NCBI GenBank assembly: GCA_025808415.1
Contig: CP075525.1
Location: 3,085,501-3,149,500 of the forward strand
From: Cyclobacteriaceae bacterium
GTDB taxonomy: Bacteria; Bacteroidota; Bacteroidia; Cytophagales; Cyclobacteriaceae
Length of the DNA stretch: 64,000 nucleotides
Direction: 5' to 3'
Under the pieces are notes generated by a model. The model saw nothing but the letters and a program-made list of their open reading frames with translations. It was not told the origin of the DNA and made no database searches. The translations under genes were made by a program, and so were the position numbers. Below, piece by piece: positions 1 to 8,429 of this stretch. Numbering within the stretch: position 1 is the first letter of the stretch; each line of letters opens with the position of its first letter.

Positions 1-379
1 GTACAGCCAGCATAGGATTATGGCCCATCGCAGGAATAAATGTGGTGAGGTAACTCACAAACGCTACGGCAATGGCAGCATTGGTACACCAAACCGAAAT
101 CCAGTATCCCCAGGCCACCAGAAAGGCAGCAAACGGGCCAAGCCCATCACGCGTAAAGGCATACGGACCACCGGTAGCGTTAGGATTTATTTTGCTCAGC
201 CAGCCAAAAACCAAAGCCAGGCACATGGCACCCGCTCCGGAAATCAGCCAACCAATTATGCTTATGCCACCATAAATACCAAGTGTGGCCGGCAGCATGA
301 ACAAGGCCGAAGCGATCATGTTGCCCATTACCAGCGAAGTGCTGGTCCATAACCCGATTTGTTTCGAAGCATTCGTCAT
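1..379 (-). CDS. APC-family amino acid permease, N-terminal part (cut by window edge)
   Basis: Only the first ~126 residues are in the window; the gene continues beyond position 1. The translation is a string of hydrophobic segments. Near the start is SLVMGNMIASALFMLPATLG, which resembles the first helix of APC transporters where the G-x-G-like unwound segment binds the substrate amino group, followed by GWLISGAGAMCLALVFGWLS and a loop with NPNATGGPYAFTRDGLGP, typical of AdiC/YjdE-like amino acid antiporters. The ATG at 379-377 overlaps the TGA stop of the upstream fdhD by four bases (ATGA), so the two are probably co-translated. Family assignment is good; substrate and symport versus antiport cannot be read from this fragment. 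A 110-residue open frame on the other strand here is a shadow. Confidence 0.8.
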   Translation of the reverse strand, partial: MTNASKQIGLWTSTSLVMGNMIASALFMLPATLGIYGGISIIGWLISGAGAMCLALVFGWLSKINPNATGGPYAFTRDGLGPFAAFLVAWGYWISVWCTNAAIAVAFVSYLTTFIPAMGHNPMLAV

Positions 380-1215
380 GCGGTTATCCGTTGCTGCCCG
401 GAATAAATATTAAATCTGTTATCACGAACAAATCCCAATAACGTAATACCGGAGTCAATTGCCAATTCAACCGCTAAACTGGATGGGGCGCCTACTGAAA
501 CTAACACAGGAATTCCAGCCATGGCAGCTTTTTGAACCAGTTCAAAACTTGCACGGCCACTCACCAACAATATAGAATTGTATAGTGGTATTTCATTCTT
601 CACCAACATGGCACCAACAACTTTATCCAGTGCATTATGCCGGCCAACATCTTCGCGTAACAAAACGAGACTTCCTTCGCGACCGAACAATCCTGAGGCA
701 TGCAGTCCTCCCGTGTACTCAAACACATGCTGGCTCTTTCTCAACGATTGTGGAAGCTCGCATATAATTTCAGGTGATAGCATCCATTGCACGGGAATTA
801 CCGGACATAGTTGTGAAACCGCATTAATAGAGGATTTTCCACATACACCGCAACTGGATGTGGTATAAAAATTCCGTTGCAGTTTTTCAAAATCGATTAT
901 TACCTCGGGCTTGACCTCAACCCGCACCACGTTCTCTTTTTCTTCTGCACGACCAACATCCTCACAATATTTTATACTTTCTACCTGATCGAACGATTGA
1001 ATGATCCCTTCTGTAAAAAGAAAGCCCAGCGCCAATTCAAAATCGTGGCCGGGCGTTCGCATGGTTACCGATAAACTTTTTTGTTGGCGTGCAGTTAATT
1101 GACCGTAACCTAAACGAATTTCAAGTGGTTCCTCGGTGGCTACGAGGTCAGAAACAAGCTCACGGTTATTCGCTGTAACCTTTATAATTTCAACCGGACG
1201 AACAGCATGCGCCAT
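376..1215 (-). CDS. fdhD: Formate dehydrogenase accessory sulfurtransferase FdhD
   Basis: 279 residues, normal for FdhD. The family moves sulfur from the cysteine desulfurase IscS to the molybdenum cofactor of formate dehydrogenase in the cytoplasm. Visible support: N-terminal EEPLEIRLGYG, the RTPGHDFELALGFLFTEG block, the essential cysteine loop SSCGVCGKSS near residue 121 (CxxC), and later EDVGRHNALDKVVGAML and SGRASFELVQKAAMAGIP, all typical of the family. No formate dehydrogenase or molybdopterin gene is in the window, so its client is elsewhere. It ends by overlapping the APC permease start (ATGA) and begins 6 bases after the hydrolase upstream, suggesting one transcript hydrolase-fdhD-permease. 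Confidence 0.93.
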   Translation of the reverse strand: MAHAVRPVEIIKVTANNRELVSDLVATEEPLEIRLGYGQLTARQQKSLSVTMRTPGHDFELALGFLFTEGIIQSFDQVESIKYCEDVGRAEEKENVVRVEVKPEVIIDFEKLQRNFYTTSSCGVCGKSSINAVSQLCPVIPVQWMLSPEIICELPQSLRKSQHVFEYTGGLHASGLFGREGSLVLLREDVGRHNALDKVVGAMLVKNEIPLYNSILLVSGRASFELVQKAAMAGIPVLVSVGAPSSLAVELAIDSGITLLGFVRDNRFNIYSGQQRITA

Positions 1216-1221
1216 GTATTT

Positions 1222-2169
1222 TTATTTAACGGACCGGATAAACTCAACCAAGGCAGGAATCAGTGCAGAAGATAATGGCTTTTCAGCTTGTGAATATACA
1301 GCAATATTGGCCATGCGCTCCTCAGGTGCATCGCGAAGTACATGGTTCATGCCTTCAATAAGTAAGAACCGTGCATCCGGACGGGCATCTTTTAGACGCT
1401 CAGCATCCTTTACGGCTACCTGTATATCTGTACTCCCCTGCACAATCATACAAGGCATGTTCAAACCCTTTAGCAGTTTAGCCGGGTCATACTTCAGCCA
1501 TGAAATCATATAGGGTTGGATGCCGGCACGATAAAGTGGTTGTAGGAGCGGATTGATTTGTTTTACCTCAAAACCTGCTTTTAGCGAGTCTAATATGCTT
1601 TCATTGTCACGCACCAGTTGCTCAGGGTTAAACGGGTTCGATTTGATCTGCTCCTTTAATATCTCGTCAATTGGCCGGCCGGCTCCTGCCAGTGAGATGA
1701 ACCCATTCGCCCTGGCCGATTGAGCCGCCAGCATACCCAGCAAAGATCCTTCACTATGACCGAGCACAATGATATTTTTAAAGCGCTTATCGGATTTAAA
1801 AATCCTGATCCAATCCGCTGCATCCGATGAAAAGTCTTCAATAACCAACGCATCTTCGCGGTTGGTTTTCATGGTGCTTTTTCCAACGCCACGTTTATCA
1901 TAACGAAAGGAAGCAATTCCTTGCTGGGCAAGACCCTCCGCCAGCAGTTTCAAATAGTCTGATTTTAATTGCCGGTTATTACCGTCACGATCGGTGGGGC
2001 CCGATCCGGCAATAATTAATACCAACGGAACTTTGCCCTTTTTCACATCAGGATATAACAGGGTACCCTGAAGTATTCGTATGCCGGTAGAGTCGGTATA
2101 GGTATACTCACCAGGCTGAGCAGTAACCGTAATGGAAAGAACAAAAAGACTATATAAAAGATACCTCAT
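1222..2169 (-). CDS. Exported alpha/beta hydrolase (serine aminopeptidase / dienelactone hydrolase type)
   Basis: About 315 residues from the ATG at 2169; an in-frame ATG at 2196 adds nine residues, but the inner start gives a clean signal peptide (MRYLLYSLFVLSITVTAQ). The mature part shows an alpha/beta hydrolase order: LVLIIAGSGPTDRDGN (oxyanion-loop region), SFRYDKRGVGKS, the nucleophile elbow GHSEGS near residue 135, a cap-like insertion, then MIVQGSTDIQV (acid region) and EGMNHVLRD (catalytic His). It therefore probably hydrolyses an ester or peptide bond in the periplasm. The substrate is unknown. It reads into fdhD with a 6-base gap. Confidence 0.8.
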   Translation of the reverse strand: MRYLLYSLFVLSITVTAQPGEYTYTDSTGIRILQGTLLYPDVKKGKVPLVLIIAGSGPTDRDGNNRQLKSDYLKLLAEGLAQQGIASFRYDKRGVGKSTMKTNREDALVIEDFSSDAADWIRIFKSDKRFKNIIVLGHSEGSLLGMLAAQSARANGFISLAGAGRPIDEILKEQIKSNPFNPEQLVRDNESILDSLKAGFEVKQINPLLQPLYRAGIQPYMISWLKYDPAKLLKGLNMPCMIVQGSTDIQVAVKDAERLKDARPDARFLLIEGMNHVLRDAPEERMANIAVYSQAEKPLSSALIPALVEFIRSVK

Positions 2170-2255
2170 CCAATTAAAAAGTAGATGCAAAAGCATAATT
2201 GTTAAAGTTAAGGTTAACCGTCAAAATCATCTACTATAAATTACTAAATTTGATT

Positions 2256-2432
2256 ATGAAAGTCAGGAAACTAACGATTGAACAGGAACAGCAAGAAAAA
2301 GAAGAATACTTTCGTAGCCTATCCGGTGAAGAACGTCTGAGGATGATGCGTATTTTGAACGACCGCTTACGCAAGCCCGGAGTTGATTATGAGCTCCGAA
2401 ACAAAAAAGTAAAGGTGACCCGATTATCGTGA
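2256..2432 (+). CDS. Small charged protein paired with a nucleotidyltransferase
   Basis: 58 residues from ATG 2256. An upstream in-frame start at 2199 exists but lies in AT-rich promoter-like sequence, and a TAAATTTG at 2245-2252 matches the Bacteroidetes -7 element, which would put transcription start at or very near this ATG (possibly leaderless). The product is very rich in Lys, Arg and Glu, with no hydrophobic core segment. Its last bases overlap the GTG start of the next gene (GTGA), so the two are translationally coupled. No family recognised. The arrangement of a small charged protein plus nucleotidyltransferase resembles toxin-antitoxin type modules, but this is inference from layout only. 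Confidence 0.6.
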   Translation: MKVRKLTIEQEQQEKEEYFRSLSGEERLRMMRILNDRLRKPGVDYELRNKKVKVTRLS

Positions 2433-2905
2433 GCATCTTCAGTGAATACCATCTTGAATTTTTAAAAGCCCTCATTAAGCATGGTGTTAAGTTTCTTATT
2501 ATTGGAGGACAGGCTGCTATTTACTACGGTGTAAGAAGAAATACCGGTGATCTAGACATACTTGTTGAACCTACCCGGAAAAATGGAGAGAAACTTCTCT
2601 TGGCCTTTCAGGAAATGAAATTGGTAGTCGAAGATGTTAAGCCTGAAGAATTTGAACAGCAGTTATTTCTTGGGCTCGGCTTTGAACCTGATGCAGTAGA
2701 TATTTTATCCATGACTCCGGGTGTTAATTTTGATAGTGCGTTTCGGCAATCTAGTGTAATTGAAGATAGTCATGTAAAGCTTCACATCATCTCGCTTGAT
2801 GATTTGATAAAAAACAAAGAGGCTTTAAATCGTGAAGGTGAGAAAAAACTGCTCGATCAGTATGATGTCGCTGTACTCAGAAAAATCAACCAACAACAAA
2901 AGTAA
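2429..2905 (+). CDS. Nucleotidyltransferase-fold protein (MNT / DUF6036-like)
   Basis: 158 residues, GTG start fixed by the 4-base overlap with the small upstream gene. The N-terminal half shows LIIGGQAAIYYGVRRNTGDL followed at once by DI, i.e. the GG-x-A ... R-x-T-x-D-x-D pattern of the DNA polymerase beta-like nucleotidyltransferase fold; a third acidic residue may be the Asp of AVDILSM near residue 90. The C-terminal SLDDLIKNKEALNREGEKKLLDQYD is typical of standalone family members that act on nucleic acid or protein, including several antitoxin/toxin enzymes such as MNT and AbiEii. It converges on fhs with only two bases between stops. The true substrate is unknown. Confidence 0.75.
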   Translation: MSIFSEYHLEFLKALIKHGVKFLIIGGQAAIYYGVRRNTGDLDILVEPTRKNGEKLLLAFQEMKLVVEDVKPEEFEQQLFLGLGFEPDAVDILSMTPGVNFDSAFRQSSVIEDSHVKLHIISLDDLIKNKEALNREGEKKLLDQYDVAVLRKINQQQK

Positions 2906-2907
2906 TT

Positions 2908-4584
2908 TTACGACAATCCACTAATCCTTCCCTCATTGTCAATATCCATTCCTAGCGCTGCGGGTACATTTGGTAAGCCCGGCATACGAAGAATATCACC
3001 GGTAATCGGGATTACAAAGCCTGCCCCGGCAGCTACTTCAATTTCGCGTACGGTAACAATGAAGTCCTTCGGCCGGCCTAATTTTTTTGCATCGTCCGAA
3101 AAACTGTTTTGTGTTTTGGCAATGCATACCGGCATACCGCTTAGCCCGATACGTTCTATCTTCTTTAAATTTTGTTTGGCCTTTGGTAAAAACTCAACAT
3201 CCCTGGCTCCGTAAATTTTAACGGCCACCGTACGTACTTTTTCTTCTACTGTATCCTTCCAATCGTAAACCGGCCAGTATTTGCCATGAAAGGTATCGGC
3301 CGCTTCGGCCACCTTGTTCGCCAGTTCAACCATTCCCGCTCCACCTTTCTCCCATCCTTCCGATAAAGCAATATCAACACCTAATGATTCGCACTTATTG
3401 ATAACCCAGTTCAATTCTTCTACACTGTCCGTAATAAATTTATTGAGTGAGATCACCGCAGGCACTCCAAAAATTTTGGTGTTCTCAATATGCTTTTCCA
3501 GGTTGGCAAAGCCGGCCTCAAGGGCCTTAAGGTTTGGTTTTGTCAGTTCTTCACGCTTAACCCCACCATGATATTTCAATGCCCTGATGGTGGCTACCAA
3601 AACCATAGCATGGGGTGAGTAGTCGCCATAGCCGCAAACAATATCAATAAATTTCTCGGCACCCAAATCCGAACCGAAGCCTGCTTCGGTAATTACGTAG
3701 TCCGATAAGCTCATGCCCATGCGTGTAGCAATGATGGAGTTGGCGCCCTGTGCAATGTTTCCAAAGGGGCCACCATGAATAATGGCCGGGTTACCTTCCA
3801 GGGTTTGTACCAAATTTGGTTTGATTGCATCTTTCAGCAACAAGGCAACAGCACCCTGCGCGTTCAGGTCGCGGGCAAACACAGCCTTTTGGTCATAAGT
3901 ATCGCCAACATATATGTTCCCGATTTTTTTCTTGAGGTCATCCATGTCTTTGGCTAAGCAAAGTATGGCCATAATCTCAGAGGCTGCTGTAATATTGAAA
4001 CCGGTCTCGCGGATCATGCCTCCGTTCTTTCCACCCAAACCGGTAATCATGTTGCGCAAGGCCCGGTCGTTCATGTCCATCACACGCTTCCACTCCACCG
4101 TTCGCGGATCAATGCCCAATCCTCCTCCTGGTTTTTGAATATCATTGTCAATCAGTGCAGCCAACAGGTTGTTGGCCTTTTCAACGGCAGCAAAGTCGCC
4201 CGTAAAATGCAGGTTGATATCTTCCATCGGAACAACCTGTGAGTATCCTCCACCCGCGGCACCACCTTTCATGCCGAATACAGGCCCAAGCGATGGTTCG
4301 CGAAGCACTACCGTGGTTTTCTTACCGATTTTATTCATGCCTTCACAAAGCCCGATGGAGGTGGTGGTTTTTCCTTCACCGGCAGGTGTGGGTGTCATGG
4401 CCGTAACCAGTATGAGCTTGCTTTTCTTTAACCGGGTATTGTCAATAAGCTTTAACGGAAGCTTGGCTTTATAATTACCATACAGTTCCAGATCAGCTTC
4501 TTCGATAGTCAGTTTTTTGGCAATCTGGCGGATGGGTTGCAGTGATGCTGCCTGGGCAATTTCAAGATCGGACTTAAAGGTCAT
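2908..4584 (-). CDS. fhs: Formate--tetrahydrofolate ligase
   Basis: 558 residues, full length for the family. It makes 10-formyl-tetrahydrofolate from formate, ATP and tetrahydrofolate in the cytoplasm. The P-loop lies in TPTPAGEGKTTTSIGLCEG near residue 62-80; other family blocks are REPSLGPVFGMKGGAAGGGY, NLHFTGDFAA, GLGGKNGGMIRETGF, and the C-terminal GAGFVIPITGDILRMPGLP. Residues 190-200 (NITAASEIMAILCLA) are typical too. It is a single gene, transcribed away from trmN6 across a 77-base spacer. No folD/glyA neighbours are present. fdhD nearby also concerns formate, but the genes are not in one operon. Confidence 0.97.
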   Translation of the reverse strand: MTFKSDLEIAQAASLQPIRQIAKKLTIEEADLELYGNYKAKLPLKLIDNTRLKKSKLILVTAMTPTPAGEGKTTTSIGLCEGMNKIGKKTTVVLREPSLGPVFGMKGGAAGGGYSQVVPMEDINLHFTGDFAAVEKANNLLAALIDNDIQKPGGGLGIDPRTVEWKRVMDMNDRALRNMITGLGGKNGGMIRETGFNITAASEIMAILCLAKDMDDLKKKIGNIYVGDTYDQKAVFARDLNAQGAVALLLKDAIKPNLVQTLEGNPAIIHGGPFGNIAQGANSIIATRMGMSLSDYVITEAGFGSDLGAEKFIDIVCGYGDYSPHAMVLVATIRALKYHGGVKREELTKPNLKALEAGFANLEKHIENTKIFGVPAVISLNKFITDSVEELNWVINKCESLGVDIALSEGWEKGGAGMVELANKVAEAADTFHGKYWPVYDWKDTVEEKVRTVAVKIYGARDVEFLPKAKQNLKKIERIGLSGMPVCIAKTQNSFSDDAKKLGRPKDFIVTVREIEVAAGAGFVIPITGDILRMPGLPNVPAALGMDIDNEGRISGLS

Positions 4585-4661
4585 AGCGTTGGAATTAAAC
4601 CTATCGAAAGTTAAAACTATTTACTTTGTAACCTAATGATCTCCATCAGCATGTACCTGCC

Positions 4662-5384
4662 ATGAGAAGAATTAAAAGCGATCAATTCCATTTCAAGCAA
4701 TTCTCCGTTACCCACAAGCGAAGCAGCATGAAAGTAGGCACCGATGGGGTATTGCTTGGGGCGTGGGTAAATGTTACCCATGTTAAATCGGTATTGGATA
4801 TTGGCACCGGCTCTGGTGTAATCGCCTTGATGATCGCCCAACGATCAGGGGCAAGCCACATTGACGCGGTTGAACTGGACATGGATGCCGCGGAAGATGC
4901 ACGTGAAAATTTTAAACAAGCTCCCTGGGCCGAAAGGCTTCACCTGTACCACTGCCCAGTGCAACTTTTTCAAACAAAAAAAAAGTATGACCTGATTGTT
5001 TCCAACCCGCCCTACTTCAGCAACAGTTATAAGCCGGAAAATGAAAACCGAATGGTTGCGCGGCATACCGAAAGCTTATCGTTTCAGGATTTGCTGGAGG
5101 CAGCAAACAAATGGCTTAACCCGGCCGGCAGGCTTGCGGTTATTCTTCCCGCTGCTGAAGGCAAGCTTTTCAAAACTTGGGCACAAGCGGCAGGTATGGT
5201 TTGCATTCGGGAATGGACTTTTCAAACCCGAAGGAATAAACCGGTTGAACGCCAACTTATGGAGTTCGCCCGAATGCATAAAACCATTGAACACGGTAAA
5301 ATTCTTCTTTACGAACATGATTCAGGCGAAACCTGGGCAACTGATTACATAAACCTAACCCGTGACTTTTATCTCAAATCTTAA
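4662..5384 (+). CDS. trmN6: tRNA1(Val) (adenine(37)-N6)-methyltransferase
   Basis: 240 residues. Class I SAM-dependent methyltransferase: VLDIGTGSGVIALMIAQ is motif I near residue 45, the acidic end of strand 2 is VELDMDAAEDA, and VSNPPYF near residue 113 is the NPPY catalytic motif of N6-adenine methyltransferases. The opening FHFKQFSVTHKRSSMKVGTD is the characteristic start of the TrmN6/YfiC family, which modifies A37 of tRNA1(Val). It stands alone, divergent from fhs. A TTACTTTG (4619-4626) upstream is a one-mismatch -7-like element. Confidence 0.9.
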   Translation: MRRIKSDQFHFKQFSVTHKRSSMKVGTDGVLLGAWVNVTHVKSVLDIGTGSGVIALMIAQRSGASHIDAVELDMDAAEDARENFKQAPWAERLHLYHCPVQLFQTKKKYDLIVSNPPYFSNSYKPENENRMVARHTESLSFQDLLEAANKWLNPAGRLAVILPAAEGKLFKTWAQAAGMVCIREWTFQTRRNKPVERQLMEFARMHKTIEHGKILLYEHDSGETWATDYINLTRDFYLKS

Positions 5385-5452
5385 AAAATCCACTCATCCC
5401 AACCCCATTTGTAAGGCACGCCATTTCAAATTATCCTTGCAGGTCTGATTAT

Positions 5453-7681
5453 ATGGTGCGCATCCTTTTCCTCCTTGTACTGCTTGCTTTCATAAAGAAT
5501 GGCATCGCCCAAGGCTTAAAAATCAAAAAAGCAAAATCAACCATCGTACTGGACGGAGTAATGGACGAACCTGACTGGTTGGAGGCCGATGTTGCCAATA
5601 ACTTCCGGCAGTTCTTTCCAAGTGATACTACCTTGGCCAAGAGCCAAAGCCAGGTACGGATGACCTACGATGATAAATTCATCTACCTGATTGCGCGCAT
5701 GGAGAACATCAAGAAAGACAGGCGCTATGTAACCCCTTCCTTGCGCAGGGATTTCCGGGGCGAAGGCAACGATGGCATAACCGTAGTGCTCGATCCCTTC
5801 AGCGACCGAACCAATGGTTTCATGTTTGGGGTAAACCCGTTTGGCGTTCAGCGCGAAGGGCTAATTGCAAACGGAGGCTCTGGGCCATCAGACCTCTCCT
5901 TGATTTGGGACAACAAATGGTATTCAAGCGTAAAGACATACGAAGGTTACTGGATTGCTGAAATGGCTATCCCGTTTAAATCCATCCGCTTTAAAGAAGG
6001 CCTCACCACCTGGAATATTAACTTTTACCGGATTGACAGCGAATATGCCGAGCGATCAACCTGGTCGCCTGTGCCACAAAACTTTGATATTATAACCATG
6101 GCGTTCAACCGGCAACTTATCTGGGACGAGCCGTTGAAAAATCCCGGAACAAACGTATCGGTTATTCCATATTTCCTGGCGGGTGGCACAAAAAATTTTG
6201 TTGAGGGAAGCCCTACTGATAAAAATGCCGAGGCCGGATTTGATGCAAAGATTGGGATAAGTTCAGCCCTTAATCTCGATGTTACCGTTAACCCCGACTT
6301 TTCGCAAGTTGAAGTAGATGCCCAGGTTACCAACCTCGACCGGTTTGAGATTTTCTTTCCGGAACAACGCCAGTTCTTTTTGGAAAATGCCGATTTGTTT
6401 GCCGACTTTGGTGTGGAAGGTACCCGCCCATTCTTCTCACGAAGGATTGGAATAGCACGTGATGAATCCACCGGGCAAAACATTCAAAACCAGATTTATG
6501 GCGGGGTGAGGCTAAGCGGAAAAATCGACAACAACTGGCGCATTGGGTTTTTGGATATGCAAACCGGTGAAGACCCAAAAATAAATTTACCATCCACCAA
6601 TTACATGGTGGCTTCATTGCAACGCAAAGTTTTTGCACGATCCAATATTGGTATTATCGCCATTAACAAACAAGCCTTTCAGGATTCCATACAAGGTGAG
6701 TTCACCTTCAACCCGGCCAAGTACAATAGGCTTTTGGGCATCGATTATAACCTGGCGAGCAAAAACAATGTATGGAACGGAAAGTTTTTCTACCACCATT
6801 CGTTCGATCAACAGAAACTTGATTCAGCTTTTGCCACCGGGGGTTTTATCACCTACAGTACTTTAAAATGGACGATAAATTTATTCACCCGAAGTGTGGG
6901 GGCCAATTACAACCCGGAGGTTGGTTTTGCCAGGCGAAGGGACATCCAGCAGGTGGCGTACACGCAATGGTATAATTTCTATCCAAAAGGATCCATTATT
7001 CAAAGCCACGGCCCCGGAATTGATTTTGATATTCTGCGCAACCAAACCTACGGGCTGTTGGATTGGGATGCCAACCTGATGTACCGTTTCAGGTTTAGGA
7101 ACACCGCCAATGGAAATATACGCTTGCGGAAAGAATACACCTACCTGTTTAGCCCGTTTGATCCCAGTGGCACGAATGGACAAAAGCTCGCAGCCGGAAC
7201 CGCCTACCATCAATACCTGGTCGTGGCTAACTTCAATTCCGATGCGCGCAGGGCCGTATTCACGAACCTTTCGTCACGCATCGGGGAATATTTTAATGGT
7301 ACCCGCATAAACCTGAGCGGCTCGCTCACCTACCGGTATATACCGTGGGGCTTTGCCTCGTTAAACTTTACCATAAACCGCATACGGTTGCCCGAGCCCT
7401 ACAACGATGCAAACCTGCTGCTTATAGGTCCGCGATTTGACCTCACGCTTTCGCGCAGTGTATTCTTCACCACCTTTGTGCAATACAACAATCAGATCAA
7501 CAACCTGAACATCAACTCCCGCCTGCAGTGGCGATTCAAACCGGTATCCGACATTTTTCTGGTGTACACCGATAATTACGTTACCGAAGCCTTTACCGAT
7601 ACCGAAGGGCGTTTCTTTGCCCAAGGGCAACCCCGCCTGCGTGGCGTGGTGCTTAAACTAAACTATTGGCTAAATATTTGA
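5453..7681 (+). CDS. DUF5916 outer-membrane-type protein with CBM9-like N-terminal domain (copy 1)
   Basis: 742 residues. A short signal peptide (MVRILFLLVLLAFIKNGIAQ) is followed by a carbohydrate-binding family 9-like domain (about residues 25-210; LDGVMDEPDWLEADVANNF, WIAEMAIPFKSIRF). The long C-terminal part (about 225-742) has alternating short strands and ends in LKLNYWLNI, with aromatic residues at the end as in outer-membrane beta-barrels. The strongly conserved block NPDFSQVEVDAQVTNLDRF with FFPEQRQFFLENADLF starts near residue 281. This is the DUF5916 family of Bacteroidetes; function is not established, though barrel plus sugar-binding module suggests envelope handling of a glycan or peptide. 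A paralogue lies at 17239-19506 on the other strand. Confidence 0.85.
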   Translation: MVRILFLLVLLAFIKNGIAQGLKIKKAKSTIVLDGVMDEPDWLEADVANNFRQFFPSDTTLAKSQSQVRMTYDDKFIYLIARMENIKKDRRYVTPSLRRDFRGEGNDGITVVLDPFSDRTNGFMFGVNPFGVQREGLIANGGSGPSDLSLIWDNKWYSSVKTYEGYWIAEMAIPFKSIRFKEGLTTWNINFYRIDSEYAERSTWSPVPQNFDIITMAFNRQLIWDEPLKNPGTNVSVIPYFLAGGTKNFVEGSPTDKNAEAGFDAKIGISSALNLDVTVNPDFSQVEVDAQVTNLDRFEIFFPEQRQFFLENADLFADFGVEGTRPFFSRRIGIARDESTGQNIQNQIYGGVRLSGKIDNNWRIGFLDMQTGEDPKINLPSTNYMVASLQRKVFARSNIGIIAINKQAFQDSIQGEFTFNPAKYNRLLGIDYNLASKNNVWNGKFFYHHSFDQQKLDSAFATGGFITYSTLKWTINLFTRSVGANYNPEVGFARRRDIQQVAYTQWYNFYPKGSIIQSHGPGIDFDILRNQTYGLLDWDANLMYRFRFRNTANGNIRLRKEYTYLFSPFDPSGTNGQKLAAGTAYHQYLVVANFNSDARRAVFTNLSSRIGEYFNGTRINLSGSLTYRYIPWGFASLNFTINRIRLPEPYNDANLLLIGPRFDLTLSRSVFFTTFVQYNNQINNLNINSRLQWRFKPVSDIFLVYTDNYVTEAFTDTEGRFFAQGQPRLRGVVLKLNYWLNI

Positions 7682-7721
7682 TTTTCTTTTAACCTGTAAA
7701 TCAGTGGTTTACAAAATAAAA

Positions 7722-7743
7722 AATAGATGTTTAAACATTTATT
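7722..7743. promoter_or_regulatory. Candidate operator palindrome upstream of yceI
   Basis: A 22-bp near-perfect palindrome with core ATGTTTAAACAT (7727-7738), flanked by AATA/TATT arms with a single mismatched pair. It overlaps the expected -33 region of the promoter at 7757-7764. A MarR-type repressor is encoded just downstream (8430), and MarR proteins bind palindromes of this size, so repression or autoregulation is a reasonable inference. Confidence 0.55.
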
Positions 7744-7756
7744 TAAAGAATTGTGT

Positions 7757-7764
7757 TATGTTCG
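7757..7764 (+). promoter_or_regulatory. Probable -7 promoter element of yceI
   Basis: TATGTTCG matches the Bacteroidetes TAnnTTTG element with one mismatch. Transcription would start near 7771, about 22 bases before the chosen yceI start at 7794. This placement also argues against the upstream in-frame starts at 7704 and 7758. Confidence 0.45.
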
Positions 7765-7793
7765 CATTAACCCTAAAAACTAATAACACGATA

Positions 7794-8375
7794 ATGAAAA
7801 AAATGTATTTCGCTTTGGTTGCGCTGTTGGTAAGTGGCAGTGCAATCGCCCAATCCACCTGGAAGATTGACAATGTTCATTCAAAAATCGGTTTCAGCGT
7901 ATCGCATATGGTAGTAGCTGAAACAGAAGGTTCGTTCAAGGATTACTCCGGTTCTGTTGTTTCCAAAGCAGCTGATTTTGCGGGTGCAGAAGTTACCTTT
8001 TCGGCTAAAGTTGCCTCAATCAACACCGATAACGAAAAACGCGATGGCCACTTAAAATCAGCCGACTTTTTTGATGCCGAAAAATTCCCTGAGATAACAT
8101 TTAAAGGAACCCTGGTAAAGGACGGAACCAAGTATAAGTTAAAAGGTGACTTTACCATGAAAGGCGTAACCAAAAAAATTGAGTTTGATGTAATCTATGG
8201 CGGCACCATTAATACAGGCCGTGGTGAAAAAGCTGGCTTTAAGGTTTCCGGAATTATCAACCGTCAGGATTATGGCGTTAACTGGGCCAATAAATTGGCA
8301 AGTGGCGAAATGGTTGTTGGCGACAATGTGAGTTTGAACATTAAGATTGAGCTGGATAAAGTTCCGAACAGCTAA
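7794..8375 (+). CDS. YceI-family periplasmic lipid-binding protein
   Basis: 193 residues from ATG 7794, chosen because it gives a clean signal peptide (MKKMYFALVALLVSGSAIAQ) and lies downstream of the likely promoter. The mature protein is the YceI lipocalin-like barrel: STWKIDNVHSKIGFSVSHMV, the internal KRDGHLKSADFFDAEKFPEI block, FTMKGVTKKIEFDVIYGG, and GFKVSGIINRQDYGVNW. Members bind long polyisoprenoid or other amphipathic lipids in the periplasm. It is followed by a strong hairpin terminator and then a marR gene; this yceI-marR pairing with a shared palindrome suggests the lipid or a redox/stress signal controls expression. Confidence 0.9.
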   Translation: MKKMYFALVALLVSGSAIAQSTWKIDNVHSKIGFSVSHMVVAETEGSFKDYSGSVVSKAADFAGAEVTFSAKVASINTDNEKRDGHLKSADFFDAEKFPEITFKGTLVKDGTKYKLKGDFTMKGVTKKIEFDVIYGGTINTGRGEKAGFKVSGIINRQDYGVNWANKLASGEMVVGDNVSLNIKIELDKVPNS

Positions 8376-8390
8376 TCATGACCGTTTACC

Positions 8391-8426
8391 GGATGTCCCG
8401 TTAACCCGGGACATCCATTTTTTTCT
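8391..8426 (+). terminator. Intrinsic terminator between yceI and marR
   Basis: GGATGTCCC and GGGACATCC form a 9-bp stem around an 8-base loop, followed by ATTTTTTTTC. It ends four bases before the marR ATG, so marR has almost no leader of its own if transcription starts at the yceI promoter. Confidence 0.85.
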
Positions 8427-8429
8427 TCT

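Noticed and set aside
20..352. 110-residue open frame on the plus strand
   Set aside because: The opposite strand encodes a convincing APC permease through the whole stretch; the plus-strand product is low in family-like features.
7704..7793. Longer YceI N-terminus
   Set aside because: Upstream starts fall in or before the likely promoter and would destroy the signal peptide.
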